A stretch of 64,000 bases of DNA from Phorcus lineatus. Lineage: Eukaryota; Mollusca; Gastropoda; Trochida; Trochidae. Under the pieces are notes generated by a model that was given only the letters and a program-made list of their open reading frames with translations, did not search any database and was not told where the DNA came from. Shown in pieces: positions 49,225 through 61,549 of this stretch. Location of the stretch: contig OV121097.1 of assembly GCA_921293015.1 (NCBI GenBank), forward strand, positions 32,055,929 through 32,119,928. Reading direction: 5' to 3'. Position 1 is the stretch's first letter; every line of letters begins with the position of its first letter. The translations under genes were made by a program, and so were the position numbers.

Positions 49225-49570
49225 CAGTAAGCAATATATAAACTAGTTATGAAATTATTTATTTCCTTTCATGGAATAAAAGCAGAACTGTTAATGAAAT
49301 GATCAAGGAAAACATCTAAAATTTCCTTCTTATCAATAACATCAATGTAATTACATATCTCTTTGATTTCATATCCTGATTTCTGATCAACGATTGAGTC
49401 CGTTATTGATAAATATGAAATGAATCCTATTCAAAGAGATCAAAGAAAATCTTAGTATATATTTCTTTGTTTATCGATAAAATAGGTAACCAAAAAATCT
49501 TAACGATTGATAAAGGTAGAGAACAACACTATTCCGAACATTAATGAAAATGTCAACCTATCCCAGTTAG
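49225..49570 (+). repeat. Second repeat family, G block copy 1
   Basis: Matches 50790-51090 and 59390-59620 through GTTAATGAAATGATCAA, AACATC, ATTTCCTTCTTATCAATAACATC, GTAATTACA, ATCTCTTTG and CCTATTCAAAGAGATCAAAG. It follows an F block here and in copy 2, so F and G form one duplicated unit. Confidence 0.85.
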
Positions 49571-50189
49571 ATAAAACATGATTGAATGAATATGAACTCT
49601 AAATGGTTGTGAGATCACACTAGTTTGCAAATGGTAATCCATAAATCAGATGTTTCATCCTTGCAACGGCTGCGAAGAGTTTTTCCTATGTTTCAATTTA
49701 TTTGAAGCTCTTTCAAATTAATATGGTTGGAGTGACGTAAAATTATAGAATGTGATTTCGATACGTTTGTGGTAACACATTCATATTATTGTATTTCAAA
49801 GGAAAATCGGATCCGGTATATAACTCAAATTCTCTGACAAAAGACATCAATTTTAAGCACATGTAGTCAAAAATGCCTAATTACTAAGCCAACACAGTTC
49901 CTATTAATCTCAGCCTGAAGCAACTGCTATGGAAGATAACTTTTACATGTAGGGTCCCTCTGAAAATTTCATTTCACCAGATACCGATATGGTAGTCTAT
50001 GAACAGCAAATTTGCATAAAGTTACAGTTACAAAATCAGTGACAGAAATGGTTATTACTTATAACTACTGTCAACACAAGACACAACCATGTATAAAAGA
50101 AATAAGTTTTATTCTACATTCAAAGAGGCATGCATTTAGTCCCGTTGTATTGAAAAATCGATTTAATCTATTTAAACTCACCAGATTTT

Positions 50190-50425
50190 ATTAGATTTAC
50201 TTTTATGAGGTGAACATAACACACACTGGGCTAAAGAGAGATTTTAGAGATACTAAATCGTGTGACGGGAGTAAGAAAAACCCATTTCATTAGCTGTGAA
50301 TAAGGTGAATCTCAACGAGATATATGCAAGACACAGAAAACCAGTGAGAGTCAAATATCAATAGGAGTTATCATGAAATACATGAATCACAGAAGCGTGA
50401 GGAGAAAGTGATCTCCTGTAATCTA
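50190..50425 (+). repeat. Second repeat family, F block copy 2
   Basis: TTTTATTAGATTTACTTTTATGAGGTGAA, GTGTGACGG, GAATCTCAACGAGATATATG, AGACACAGAAAACCAGTGAG and GAAGCGTGAGGAGAAAG. A one-base change in spacing relative to copy 1 breaks the shared frame. Confidence 0.9.
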
Positions 50426-50789
50426 CTACCTTTTTCTACTGTTGATCAAATAATATCTAAGTAAAATGCTGTTTTCAGTGTTCCTTTGATGTGACTGGTT
50501 GTGACTCTCTTTATCATATTACATATGGATGAATTTACATTTATTTACCTTTGGAAATTAGTTGTGGGTTCACCTTGTAATGGCTTGAAATATAAAATGT
50601 GTAAAACATTGATACGTGATATGTCCCTGAAGTTCTTTTACTTCCTTAACTGAACTATTCCGGGGTTTTTTAATAACACCAAACATCACATTGTGCTGAC
50701 AAGTCTTTAAACATTTGAAAAATATTTGATGATAAAGTATAATTAAATGATTACGTTGATGTTATAAAAGTGGTGACAGTAAGCTATTG

Positions 50790-51090
50790 ATAAACTAGTA
50801 ATGAAGTTATTTAAGTAGTCTCATAGAATTAAAGAGGACCTGTTAATGAAAAGATCAAAAGAGAACATCTTACATTTCCTTCTCATTAATAACATCAATA
50901 GCTCCAAAGTAATTACAAATCTCTTTGCTTTCATATCCAGATTTCTAAAAACCAATTGAATCAGTACTTGATAAATAAGAAATGCTTCCTATTCAAAGAG
51001 ATCAAAGGAAGTTATATTCTATATTTCTATGTTCATAGACAGTACATGTAATCCAAAATGTTTTAACGATTGGTCAAGGCAGAGAACAAC
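50790..51090 (+). repeat. Second repeat family, G block copy 2
   Basis: GATAAACTAGTAATGAAGTTATTT, GAACATCTTACATTTCCTTCTCAT, TAATAACATCAATAGCTCC and CCTATTCAAAGAGATCAAAG align with the G block at 49225. Confidence 0.85.
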
Positions 51091-51484
51091 CATATTCCAA
51101 ACATTTATTAAAATGTGAAAAGTATTGTTCCGACTTAGAGCTAGAGCGAGGGTAATAGCATTTATTGGATGTGTATACAAAAAGCTATATGACGAGTATT
51201 GTAAAGACAATATGACATCTCGCGGGTAATTTATTATATTTGTCAGCTACAGCTGTTGTAGCATCACAGTGGAGAGCAAAATTTTGATGCAGATATTGCA
51301 GATCCGAATTCAGTTTGAATGAAGTCTTTAGAACAACTAGTTATAAGACGTCTATGAGGGTCATCCAATATCAGATATATTAACAAAGGTTCGTGAAACA
51401 AACAAACATTCAAGCCTTGTTGAAATATAATCAGAAGACAAGAGGTTGAGATTCATGATCCAAAGTATTATTCATTATTAAACA

Positions 51485-51652
51485 ATCATCTAATTAGATG
51501 AACAAATCATCTAACTAAATGAAACAATCATCTTATTAGTTGAAACTATCATCTAATTAGATGAAAATATCATATAATTAGATGAAACTATCATCTAATT
51601 AGATAAAAGTATCGTCTAATTAGAAAAAAGTATCATCTAATTAGAACTTTAG
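51485..51652. repeat. Eight-unit 21-bp array of palindromic TAATTA sites
   Basis: ATCATC-type unit starts fall at 51485, 51506, 51527, 51548, 51569, 51590, 51611 and 51632, an exact 21-bp period. The consensus is ATCATCTAATTAGATGAAACT. Six of the eight units keep an intact TAATTA core; the second and third have it altered. It is a minisatellite by structure. TAATTA is the classic homeodomain core, so homeodomain binding is possible. Confidence 0.95.
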
Positions 51653-53626
51653 TAAATTTTCTCACTGCTGGCAGCAATGCGCTTCCATATGTTCAGAAAA
51701 AAATCTAAAAATGTCAAAAATCTACGGAACAAAAATATTTTCTAGTTTCCACAAGCTTTTATCTGAGGAAAACAGTTTTGTATAATAAAAATTTTGTCTT
51801 TAAGAAAGTAATTAAAATAGTACTGTGTAATTCCCCTTCCGTTGAAATAGTCAGAATATTTATGGAAACCATGAGAAGTAGTTGAGATTTTGCAAATTTT
51901 ACTTCAATCTATTGTTTGTGACGGAAAATGATTACCTAAATACTATTGACCTCGTCAAAATTTTTAAAAACTAAATTCATGTTTCTCATGTCATGAAACT
52001 CAAATAAAGAATATGTCTTTCGGTCTGTCTGTTCCTTATTTATGACAAAACTAAAACTTGTTCATGCAAAATAAACAAATTAATTACAATTTCAACACAA
52101 CTTCGCTAACATAATATATTTTGTACTGACTTTTCACTAAGTGTGTTGACAAATTAAACCATTACATAAACATCAAGTCCTTAAGATTTGTACAACTTCA
52201 TTATAGTACTTTGAGCGTAACGTACACACACCCTCATAACTAAAAACACAACTTACCATCACCAATAGAACATGTACACTGCTACATTTATTCACTATTT
52301 CGCAAGGGAAAACATCATAATAAGTCTTCTGCAGCAAATCTTGTCACGATTCTATTAACAGGATTTCAAAATGGGTTTGAAAGGGTCCAACACAAGAAGA
52401 GATTTCCACAGCGTTGTATCAACTGCTTGGATCTGAGTCTGATAGCCTTTGCTCTCTTCCGTGTATATGATCTCAGTAAAGATTATGAATACAAGTGTGG
52501 GTTATGAGGTGTCAATCGATCCCATCGATCAACTTTCTCCCAGACTATGAATACCTTTCTGTGATATATGATATTAGATTTTCATATTTGAGTTTTGATT
52601 GTATTAATCTGTAGTGGACAAATATTTTGCAATATTTTTTACCTCCTGTTGTATCCTAGAAAAAACATGGTGATGTCTTTCGACAATTCAGCATTTATGG
52701 TTATAGAGACCAATGACGAAAACAAAACAAATCATCTTGTTTTCTTTTGATTTTTTTTTTCATCCAGATACTTTTTACCTGTAAACGTCATCTTATTGGA
52801 AGATTATTAAACGAATGAACATCGTATTTTAAATATCCCCCATCATGCATTTTGCAAATCATGATAACTGTAGGTACAGGAGATGCCTTTCAGACACAGG
52901 GACATTTTGCTACATCAGCGTATTTGAGCCCATGCTGAGTTCCTTCAATAAACTATCCGACCAAAAGCTTTGTATTAATCTATATCATGCATTCAACAAT
53001 TCTCGTTGTGTTCTAGATACTCTAATCTGATCCAGATACTTTTATCTATACACATAATCTGTTAGTCACAAAGGTGGTTATGTAAACAGGCAATAAGGAC
53101 TACAATGAATACAATTAGACACGTTGGGAAAAATGCACTGGAAAATTCTTTTTCTAAAAATTGATTCATAATGTTAAAAGTTATTTATGCAACTATTTCA
53201 ATATCTTTGATTAACCACATTTTATTACCTTAAGATGATTTACAAAGCCATGAGTAGCTGGACGTAAGAAGTACAAAGTATTTAGGCTGATAGATAGCAG
53301 AGTAATGAAGGAACTATGTGAATTCTAAATTGCTGATATAACATGATGGCACAGGGATGTCATACATAGATGGCATTTCTCATCTGTACTCTACTTCACA
53401 ATGTAAAGGAGTTCCTCTCTTTAATCACTGCAGTTCTCTTTCAATCTACATTTATTTTATGGAATCACTGAATCTTTTTATTCAGTGTAATTCATTAATA
53501 CATTAGCTAATTAAGAAAATATATCTTGTTGACAACAAAATAAAACAATATGCATTGTTTCTAATTGTAAATCATAACAAAATTACAAAATCCTTCCTAC
53601 TGTTTAAAAGAAAATGCGTTTATATG
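51653..53626. other. Gene-free stretch with weak repeat blocks
   Basis: No supported gene. 52465-52560 is a diverged B block, and about 52545-52650 resembles 54835-54940 (GATATATGATAT, GACAAATATTTTGCAA against GAACAAATATTTCGCAA). Confidence 0.45.
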
Positions 53627-53714
53627 TTTTCTGTGTTAATAATGCAAGTACAATTTTAAAATCACTCCCTTTTTCTGTGTTAATAATGCAAGTACAATTT
53701 TAAAATCACTCCCT
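53627..53714. repeat. 44-bp tandem duplication
   Basis: The segment TTTTCTGTGTTAATAATGCA continuing to AAAATCACTCCC occurs twice in tandem with a 44-bp period and no visible difference. Confidence 0.95.
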
Positions 53715-54084
53715 TTCATTTCGGAGGATATTGCTTGTGGTTAATATCAAACATTTAATCAAAAGCAACATTTTATCTGTAGTTCTGTTTAGGAATAACA
53801 TGAGCCCAATTTAACTGCTTCAATGTAGGAAGATTGACAGTTACCTAGTCTACATTTTACAGTTTCACCTGGTTGATTTCATCTTACTAAGTATTTGAAC
53901 ATCATTAGGAAATCAACAAAACAACAAAAGGTAAAAAGACACTCACTGATTTTTTTTCAAATATGTATTGAATAAGGTAACACGCATTTTGTACAATGTT
54001 GCTTAATTAGATTTCCTTTACTGTCCATTTAAAGAGGAACGCTTCAAAACACTCCTGCAACAGAAAAACCTGTAAGTCAATTTA

Positions 54085-54330
54085 AATCATTCCCCTTCAG
54101 CAGATTTTATTAGATTTACTGTTATGAGGTGAAGGCAGTACACATGGGGCTTACGAGAGATTTGAAGGTGACCAATTTGTGTGACGGAAGTTAAAACCTA
54201 TCCTATTAGCTGTAAAACAAGGCGAATCTCAACGTGATATATGTTAGACACAGAAAGCCAGCGAGAGTCAAAATCAATAAGCAGTTTATGCATGAATCAC
54301 GGAAGCGTGAGGAGACAACAGCCTCTCTTA
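54085..54330 (+). repeat. Second repeat family, F block copy 3
   Basis: AGCAGATTTTATTAGATTTA, TATGAGGTGAAG, GTGTGACGGAAG, CCTATCCTATTAGCTGTAAA, CTCAACGTGATATATGTTAG and GGAAGCGTGAGGAG. The upstream words CATTTAAAGAGGAACGCTTC (54028) are shared with copy 5 at 63625. Confidence 0.9.
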
Positions 54331-55381
54331 AGATGCTTATATCAACACTTTCTTTCAACCCTTATCATTATAGATGTTGTTATTTGATTGCAGAAATAAT
54401 GTGGTGTTATGAGTTAAGTTGTCCGTGTTTCTTCTTTGTTGTTCGACTCATTTGTTTGTGAGCAATTGTCGGATTTCAGGCATGCCCTGCTGCAACGTTT
54501 CTTCACCTCACCTATCTGGTATGTGGAGAAGAACTAAAGATTCAAGTTTAGGAAAGTAAGAGCAAACTAAAAGTTGCATAGCTGTACATTTGTCAAGATG
54601 TGGCATGATTAAAACAGGACTTAAAATGATTTAACAATGCTTTGATGTTGAGTTTTCGAGCTCCTTTTATCGCAACCAAGAATTAAAAGTTCAAACATAT
54701 ATGAGATTAAATTAAAGAGATCAAAGATATTTTAAATCTACTTTTCTATTCATCAGAAGTAGGAACATTCAGCTAACATTGACAGCAATCAAAGGTATAC
54801 TTATGCATGGATTATGATAACCTAGTATGAGCTAGTCCCTCACCTGTTGAATATATGATATCTGACATTCACATTTGATTTATGATTGGTAATAAACCTT
54901 TTATGAACAAATATTTCGCAAAAGTTTGTAATCCGTTTATATTGTTAGTAGACTCAGCAATAATTTTTATATTAATCTGAAATTAATAGTATTTGTCTAG
55001 GTGCATGTATGCCTAAAATAAGTTGCACTTTATGACTAATTAAATGTTTGTTCTGACCCTATTTTTCAACAGTTGGACGTCTGAAATAGACTTTGAACAA
55101 TATCTTTAGCCTTTGCTTGTTGGAATATAGGTATAGAACTATGGTATCGTATTCTTAAAAACGGCATAAATGTTATTCGAGTTAATGACAAATTGTTAGG
55201 TTGGCTTAATGTAACCAATTATTCCAACACAAATTCCGTCTTTGAGACTTTTTAATTGCATAGCACACTTCCAAAAAAAGAACGTGGCTTACAAAAATAA
55301 ATTCTAAATGGTCATGTACAAAACTGATGTAGATGTTTAGATACTAATTTCTCTACAAAAGGAAATCAAGAAGTTGCAGTA

Positions 55382-55655
55382 GAAGTCATCTGACTGGCCC
55401 TTCAGCCACGCCTCAGTAGCTACATTGAGTTCATCATCATTGCAATATCTGGACCGAAGTGGGGAGGGGTTTGGTTAAGTTGTTCAAACCACATTGTTGA
55501 AGTGCATACTGTGCAATACGACTTTTGTGCACTTGAACTTTGTCATGAAGAAGCATAACTCCTGCAGTCACATGCCGAACCTCTTCATCTTGATCGCCAC
55601 TCTCAATGGATTTTACAAGTCAGCATAGTAGGCTCCTGTTATTGTAGTTGTAGAC
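55382..55655 (-). pseudogene. mariner transposase relic
   Basis: The minus strand gives TTITGAYYADL, then after a frameshift TAGVMLLHDKVQVHKSRIAQ YALQQCGLNN with the second catalytic Asp in LLHD. After a deletion that removes the PPYSPDLAPSD motif it gives NDDELNVATEAWLKGQSDDF, the mariner C-terminal segment. Order and motifs identify the mariner family of the Tc1/mariner superfamily, distinct from the Tc1-like relic at 10.9 kb. The first catalytic motif and both ends are missing. It is not functional. Confidence 0.9.
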
Positions 55656-55729
55656 GCTCTGTAAGTCTCACGCATGTGTAGACATCAAAAGAATTGTAAG
55701 TATTAGTGCTAGATGAATATATTTACTTA

Positions 55730-57600
55730 TCAGACATATTGCATTAATGTTTATCCTTATAATGTGTAACTCTTCAAAAATATCTCAAGCCATACGAATA
55801 TACAGGACATCTTAGAAGAGTTGCATTTAATGCATTCCATGATATTTTATTGTGTTTTTTTTAAAACAGAGCATTTGCTACTTTCACTTCATCAGTCGGA
55901 GAAAGATTTACTGCAGTTTGTCTAGCGGATATACAGTTATTTTCTAGAAACCTTGCATTCAAACAATGCATTTCATATTGTATAATAATCCATCGTTTCC
56001 TTTAAAGATCTAGTACGTTTCACTTACGGTTACATGAATTTGAGAAAGATTTACTGCTTAGAGATAAAAACTCTCTGAGACTAAAGAAAGATTAAATTCA
56101 ATGTCTCTTGTTTAAGGGGGTTAATTTCACAAATTTTCTTTTAAAACTGCTGCGTAGTTTCATGATTTACGAGGCAGTAAATTTAAACCTAATACAATGG
56201 TAAAACGAACAGGAAATAAAGATAATGATCACGTTCATGATACATTATGAATAAATTGACTTTGAAGTTTTGTTAGATTGATGTAAATTTATTATTTCTA
56301 AAACGTTAGCAAAATCTATCATTCATAGAAAACAATTACTTAAAATATTTCTTATTTCATTTCATGTACATATAGTGAAAAGTGCAACAAAATGCGTCCC
56401 CATATTATGGGATCTATACAATAATAAAAGTTATTTTCTGCCCCAAAGAGAAATGATAGCATATCTTGTTCATCTTGCATTTCAAACATTACATAGATTT
56501 CAAGATCGAGCTGGTCAATTAAGTATGCAAAGAATTCATTTCGTTGTTGCAATAATTTTTCGCAGTGGAGAAGTATAAGAAAATGTTAAGTAAAATATAT
56601 CAAAGTAGACATAATGTAACACAGCAACACATGGGTCAGTTAATTAAAACATCCATATATCTTTATCTAATGGTTTGTGTCAAGGCGAATTATGAAAGGT
56701 AGACAAGATAACAATGAAGAATTATTGATAGTTTTGTCATTCAAAATTGTATTGTCAGAGTTGATATCAAGGGGAAAATAAACTTATAACTTATAAGCTT
56801 ACTCTGATATATTCCGTAACGTCATTTATAATATGTTTTTTCAACAAATGGAGTCTGAAGACTTTGTTCAATTGATAACCTTGAAATTCATGTATTTTTT
56901 CAGAAGTCAATTAATAACAAGAAAGCTAGAATCCCGAGGTGTTGCCACTAACGAAAGTACATCTTAGCAAATTGCATACATGTTTAAGGAGATGTGATGA
57001 AATAGTAAACATGTTTTAACAATTTCAGTATAAATGTGAACTTACAGGTACCATCCTTTTAAGATAATGTTGACTTGCCTTGAAAGTTATAACACATGCC
57101 CCGAAAGACGACACTACGTGAACACTTATATATTTACTTAGATCTGAATGTTGGTTCAAAGATTGTGAACTATTAATACATGAACAGATGGTATATGGCT
57201 TCTGATCCTCTGAGTTGGAAAGGACTCAACTCAGGATCAACTGGATCATTAATAACAATATTTTATTGAAAAAAATAGAATCATTCAGTTCATCTGTTAC
57301 TTTATATCTTCAATGTAATCAATTCTTAGGTTTGTTCTAAAAATCATTGTTACTGCTTCCTCAATAGTCTCTCATAAATGAAAATAAGTTTTGTTATAGT
57401 TGAACAGTTTTACCATAGGTCATTTTAAATAACATCTGTTTCAATGATAGTAATAATGATTACCTGGAAGAAAACAAATAGATTCATATTTACCAAAATG
57501 AAGTTATAGCCTTGAGCTATTACTAAACGATGCACCTGTTCATGTGCTGGTGCAGCATTTTTTACTGACTAATCACAATTAAAACCATGGTGATAACATA
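55730..57600 (+). repeat. Second repeat family, long unit copy 1
   Basis: Co-linear with 61550-63310: ATATACAGGACAT...AGAAG against ATATATAGGACTT...AGAAG, AACAGAGC, GGGGTTAATTT, GAGGCAGTAAA, GGAAATAAAGATAATGATCA, AGGAGATGTGATGAAATAGTAAAC and CTGGTGCAGCA...CCATGGTG. Together with the flanking F blocks this defines a tandem unit of about 4-5 kb. The word GGGTTAATTTGCA links it to the H block of the first family. Confidence 0.8.
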
Positions 57601-57739
57601 ATTATATTGTGTGAACAATTAATTGCTCAAATACTTTTCAAGAACCAAGTTTTGTTTTTTGATAAAACAGAGTGAACCCATTTACTCATGCTTTAATCTC
57701 GAAATGTATGTCAGTCAGTATGCGGACATGCAACCCTCT

Positions 57740-57965
57740 GAACTAAATCTTTGAATAACTTAGCAATAGAGGACAAAAAGAAGTAGCGCAAGTTGTGGTA
57801 TTATCACTTTTCCATTGACAGGCAGCGTGGAGCAAACATGGAAACCCTTGGCAGCATGAGATAACACCTGTATTGCGGCATATTGCCTGCAAATGGCATT
57901 GCGCAAGAATGGCAAGGCAGATGCAACGTACAAACGTTCCAAGCGTGTCTGAAGATATAGTCTTG
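57740..57965. other. GC-richer unassigned segment
   Basis: 57810-57960 is richer in GC than its flanks and has a 75-codon open frame on the minus strand (57987-57760). I recognise no domain. It is not seen in the matching unit at 63.3-63.6 kb, which suggests an insertion, possibly a fragment of a mobile element. Confidence 0.35.
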
Positions 57966-58229
57966 TATTCAATGGAGAGAGTGTCAAAAAGTGTACAATC
58001 TTTTAGTAAAGTGTAGGAAACATTTACAAAAATGTGAAGAAGAGGAATTCAAGTTTTCATGGATTACGATGGAGAATAGTTTCAAAGACAATTTAATAAA
58101 GGGGTACAGTTATAAAAAAAGGTACAAGCTACACACACAAAGAAAACAATTTCTTTTTTCCCACAGGTGCATCTACCAGATAATGTAACAACAATTATGT
58201 ACAATTTGGAATAATTTGATTTCCTTCTG

Positions 58230-58510
58230 TTTCCATCTTCAGAGAACTCCTCAAAACTACCATGCATTTGAAAAACCCATAAATCAGTTTGAATCATTCA
58301 ATACCTCAGGTTTCATTAGATTCACTATTATGAGGTGAAATGAACACACACATGACTTATGAGAGATCTGAGGGTGACTAAATCGCTTGACGGAATTTAA
58401 AACCTATCCTAACAAGGTGAATCTCAACGTGATATATGTTAGACCCAAAAGCCAGTGAGAGTCAAAGTCAATACGCGGGTGCATAAATCATGAAAGCTTG
58501 AGGAGAAAAT
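58230..58510 (+). repeat. Second repeat family, F block copy 4
   Basis: ACTCCTCAAAACTACCATGC, CATAAATCAGTTTGAATCATTC, TTCATTAGATTCACTATTATG, GGTGAATCTCAACGTGATAT and AGCTTGAGGAGAAAATAATC. The GTAAAACAAG word present in copies 3 and 5 is deleted here. Confidence 0.9.
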
Positions 58511-59389
58511 AATCTCCCCTAAGCTCGCCATATTAATTGTTTTGTTTCAACTGTTTATCATTGCAGATGTTAGTATTCAAAAGAAGATATTGGTGCTATG
58601 ATTTAATGGAGTTGTTGTTCTCTTTCACGTTTATTGTTCAACTTGTCGTGTATAACCTAATGCAACTGTATATTCAACTCACATATGTAGCATGTAGATA
58701 GATATAATTTAAGGACGTGGAAAGACATAACTAAACATGGCAACGTGATACTTACAAACGAGGTTATCAAGGTGTGACATGTTTAGCACGTGTATTCTAA
58801 ATGTTTTGAAAATGTTTATATTTTGAGGTTGAAAGTTCCTTTTATTATAACAATTTACATAAGCTCAACCATAAACATACATATAAGGAACCTTGGTTTT
58901 ATACAATATCAAAAATATAACTTCTTCATAACTTCAAGATACATAAAATCAGCGGAGGAACATATGGATGTTTCCTACACGTTCTAAATTTTGATTAATA
59001 AATTGATTGATAGGTATCAGCAAATTAACTTTGCTTTTTTGTTAACACTATGGTACTCTGAACAAACTGCGTCATGGCCCGCTTTGCAAGTATGTTATAT
59101 ATTTTTTCAGTGAGATCGTATGTTGTTATTCTGTCTTTCTTTATAGAACCATAATCAAAATTATATGTCAGTCTGTATTCAATGTTTATCTCTTGACCAC
59201 CAGCCTATTTCAATTTCAAAAACCGATTTGTATAAAGCAGATCAATTATAAACTTCATGAGCTTCTGGAAATGTCTGAGAACAACATTCAGCATTTTTCA
59301 CAAGTCTTTGATCATTTAAGAAAAATAGAAGTAATTTATTATTTGATCCAATGTTGTTAACGAATGACAGTTACCATTATACAAATTTC

Positions 59390-59640
59390 TAATGATATTA
59401 TTAAGGTTGTCTAATAGAATAGAACCAGAATTATTCATGAACTGATCAAAAGAGAACATCTTAAATGTCGTTCCTTTGAATTATATCAGTAATGTAAGTT
59501 AATTATATATCCCTTTGCTCACATTGCCTCTGTTTCTGATAAATAGGATCGTGTCCAAATCAAAGTATTCAAAGATCAATCTGCATTAATAACAATTTTG
59601 TGAATGACCATTAAGCCTAAAATATTCATTAATAAAAGTT
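59390..59640 (+). repeat. Second repeat family, G block copy 3
   Basis: GAACTGATCAAAAGAGAACATCTTAAAT, ATCAGTAATGTAA and CAAAGTATTCAAAGATCAA align with the G blocks at 49.2 and 50.8 kb, with more divergence. Confidence 0.7.
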
Positions 59641-60964
59641 CTAATACAAAGCTTCAATTCTGTAGAAGACTTTGCCATTCAAACTCAGATATACACGACA
59701 GTCTTCAAATTTAAATGTGTAAAACAAATTAATTCCTTATTCATGAAGTCTAAATCCTTTATTTCTTTAGTTCTTTGTTCGAGAGACTTTTCTTGGCGGT
59801 TAAATAAATTCTCAACAAAACAAATAAACCTCAACACTGTAAGTGAGATAAAATGATTATCTAGCGCAACATATTGAAGACGTCTGTTTTCAGTATTTTA
59901 TTTATTACTGAAAGTTTGAACACTTTTTTTAAGCCTAAACCTGATTGTCGTCATTGTTTTCATTTGTTGCTTAAGTAGAAATTGTAACCAACAAAATATT
60001 CACACCAAACAGTTCGGTAATAAACATTTAAATGTGTGACAACATTGTGCATAAAGAATAGACCGTTTCTAGATGAATTTCACAAAGTGGGTATCGAAAA
60101 ACTCAAAAATGACAAAAAATAATTTTAAAATAAAATAAAAAGATTTTGCTCGTTTAATATTCATGTGCTCGGTTATTAAAGGGAAGAAGTTTGAAAATGA
60201 TAAATGTTGGAACACTAAAACTCAATCAGAATAAATTGGTAAGGCTGTTTGAGATACAAGGTATTTTATTTGATAGATCAGAGGGTATTGAAGAAGCTCT
60301 GCGAATACAAATTTGTCGATGTAACTGGATGGACAGTCATACACGGTAGGTATGTTTGAATTTCAAACTCCGCTGAGATTACAACATGTCTCCTCTGACG
60401 CTTGATTATGATTTTTCTCATTTGAATTCTAGTGCATAATATATCGATGTCCCTTCTTCAATAAATATTATTTCAGTAGTTCGCATCAATATATATTTCT
60501 TAAAGAGGGTATTTTAATTGAGTTATATATGTCAATGATATAATATGTGAATAAATGACATTCATCAAAAAGTAATGGATGTTGCTGAAAATTACTATTT
60601 AAATGACCATATATTCATTATAGTGAAAATAGATAGGTTTAAGTCTTCATGTTTTGTGATCGAAAACCGGACGAAAGCGCTCGACATCTTAACATTTTTT
60701 TATAATCATTGTAAGTAATAAATATAATAATTTGGGCATTTTTGATAGGAAGTTTGTGAATTGATGTGATTTTGACTTAACTCAGGAAAGGTTAAGCGGC
60801 AGCCTACAAACGTTGTTGAAATGAAAAAGAAGTTCATCACAAGATGTCCAAAACACTGTCATATGACATTAAATACCTACATCGGCTTCCGGACAAATCA
60901 AGAATTGAAAATAAACTGTTGTGTTTTGTTTTGATTCCATTATGAAAGCCCTTAGTATTTCAGT

Positions 60965-61310
60965 AAATTGCTGAACTCTTACATCCCAGAAACACAACTG
61001 CGCTGCGATGTCATAAGCTCTTTTCTATGCCTCGCTTACCTCGCTATCTTTTGGAAAGAAATCCTTTGCTTGTTCTGTCCCTCTTCGCTGGAACACTCTC
61101 GCACTGACTATAAAATCAGCAAGTCACTTTACCTCTTTCAAACGCTTGATGAAAATACACATTTTTTCTGCACAAAACAATTAACTATACTTTTCTCCTC
61201 TACAAATGTATATAATTGTTGTGTTAGCGCTTTGAGTAAGTGGCATCTACAGGGTAAAAGCGCCATACAAAGGCACATTTCTAATCCTATTATCATAAAT
61301 CAATGAACTG
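60965..61310 (+). mobile_element. Non-LTR retrotransposon 3' end, truncated
   Basis: Across shifted frames the segment reads like the tail after a LINE reverse transcriptase: YIPETQLR, then PRLPRYLLERNPLLVLSLFA (compare the usual GERAFSVxAPxLWN), then a SFKR-type motif near 61138. It is followed by a noncoding end with AGCGCTTTGAGTAAG and AAAGCGCCATACAAA and an ATTATCAT tail. Many animal LINEs end in such GCGCTTTGAG/GCGCTATAAA text. Only the last roughly 350 bp remain, so it is 5'-truncated. Clade is not assigned. The 112-codon frame at 60968-61306 is a chance frame in this fragment. Confidence 0.5.
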
Positions 61311-61549
61311 TATGGTACTAAATTGATTAAAGAGGATAAAATATCTGGGTGCAGGCTTGGTTGTAAAATTCATAAATTTAGAAACTGTTAAATGAACATT
61401 TATCGCCTAAATGCGAGTAAAATTAATTATATGAAACACTATTTTCCTAATACATACTGTTAAAAGAATTATAATGCCTTTTTATGTATCCAATTACACA
61501 TGCCCTTAATGAAGCTACATTAGTAGAATAAATGTAAATGTTTATATTG

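Noticed and set aside
51485..51652. CRISPR-like array
   Set aside because: The 21-bp units abut without unique spacers and the context is a eukaryotic genome; it is a tandem minisatellite.
54234..54461. 75-codon frame sharing IYVRHR-like residues with the frame at 49004-49195
   Set aside because: The resemblance comes from the F block DNA repeat. Copies at 50.3, 58.4 and 63.8 kb carry frame-breaking indels, so the shared peptide is not under evident coding constraint.
57760..57987. 75-codon minus-strand frame in a GC-richer segment
   Set aside because: No domain or homologue recognised; listed only as an unassigned segment.
60968..61306. 112-codon open frame
   Set aside because: The family resemblance (LINE tail) is in other frames, and the frame runs into the noncoding 3' end of the retrotransposon.
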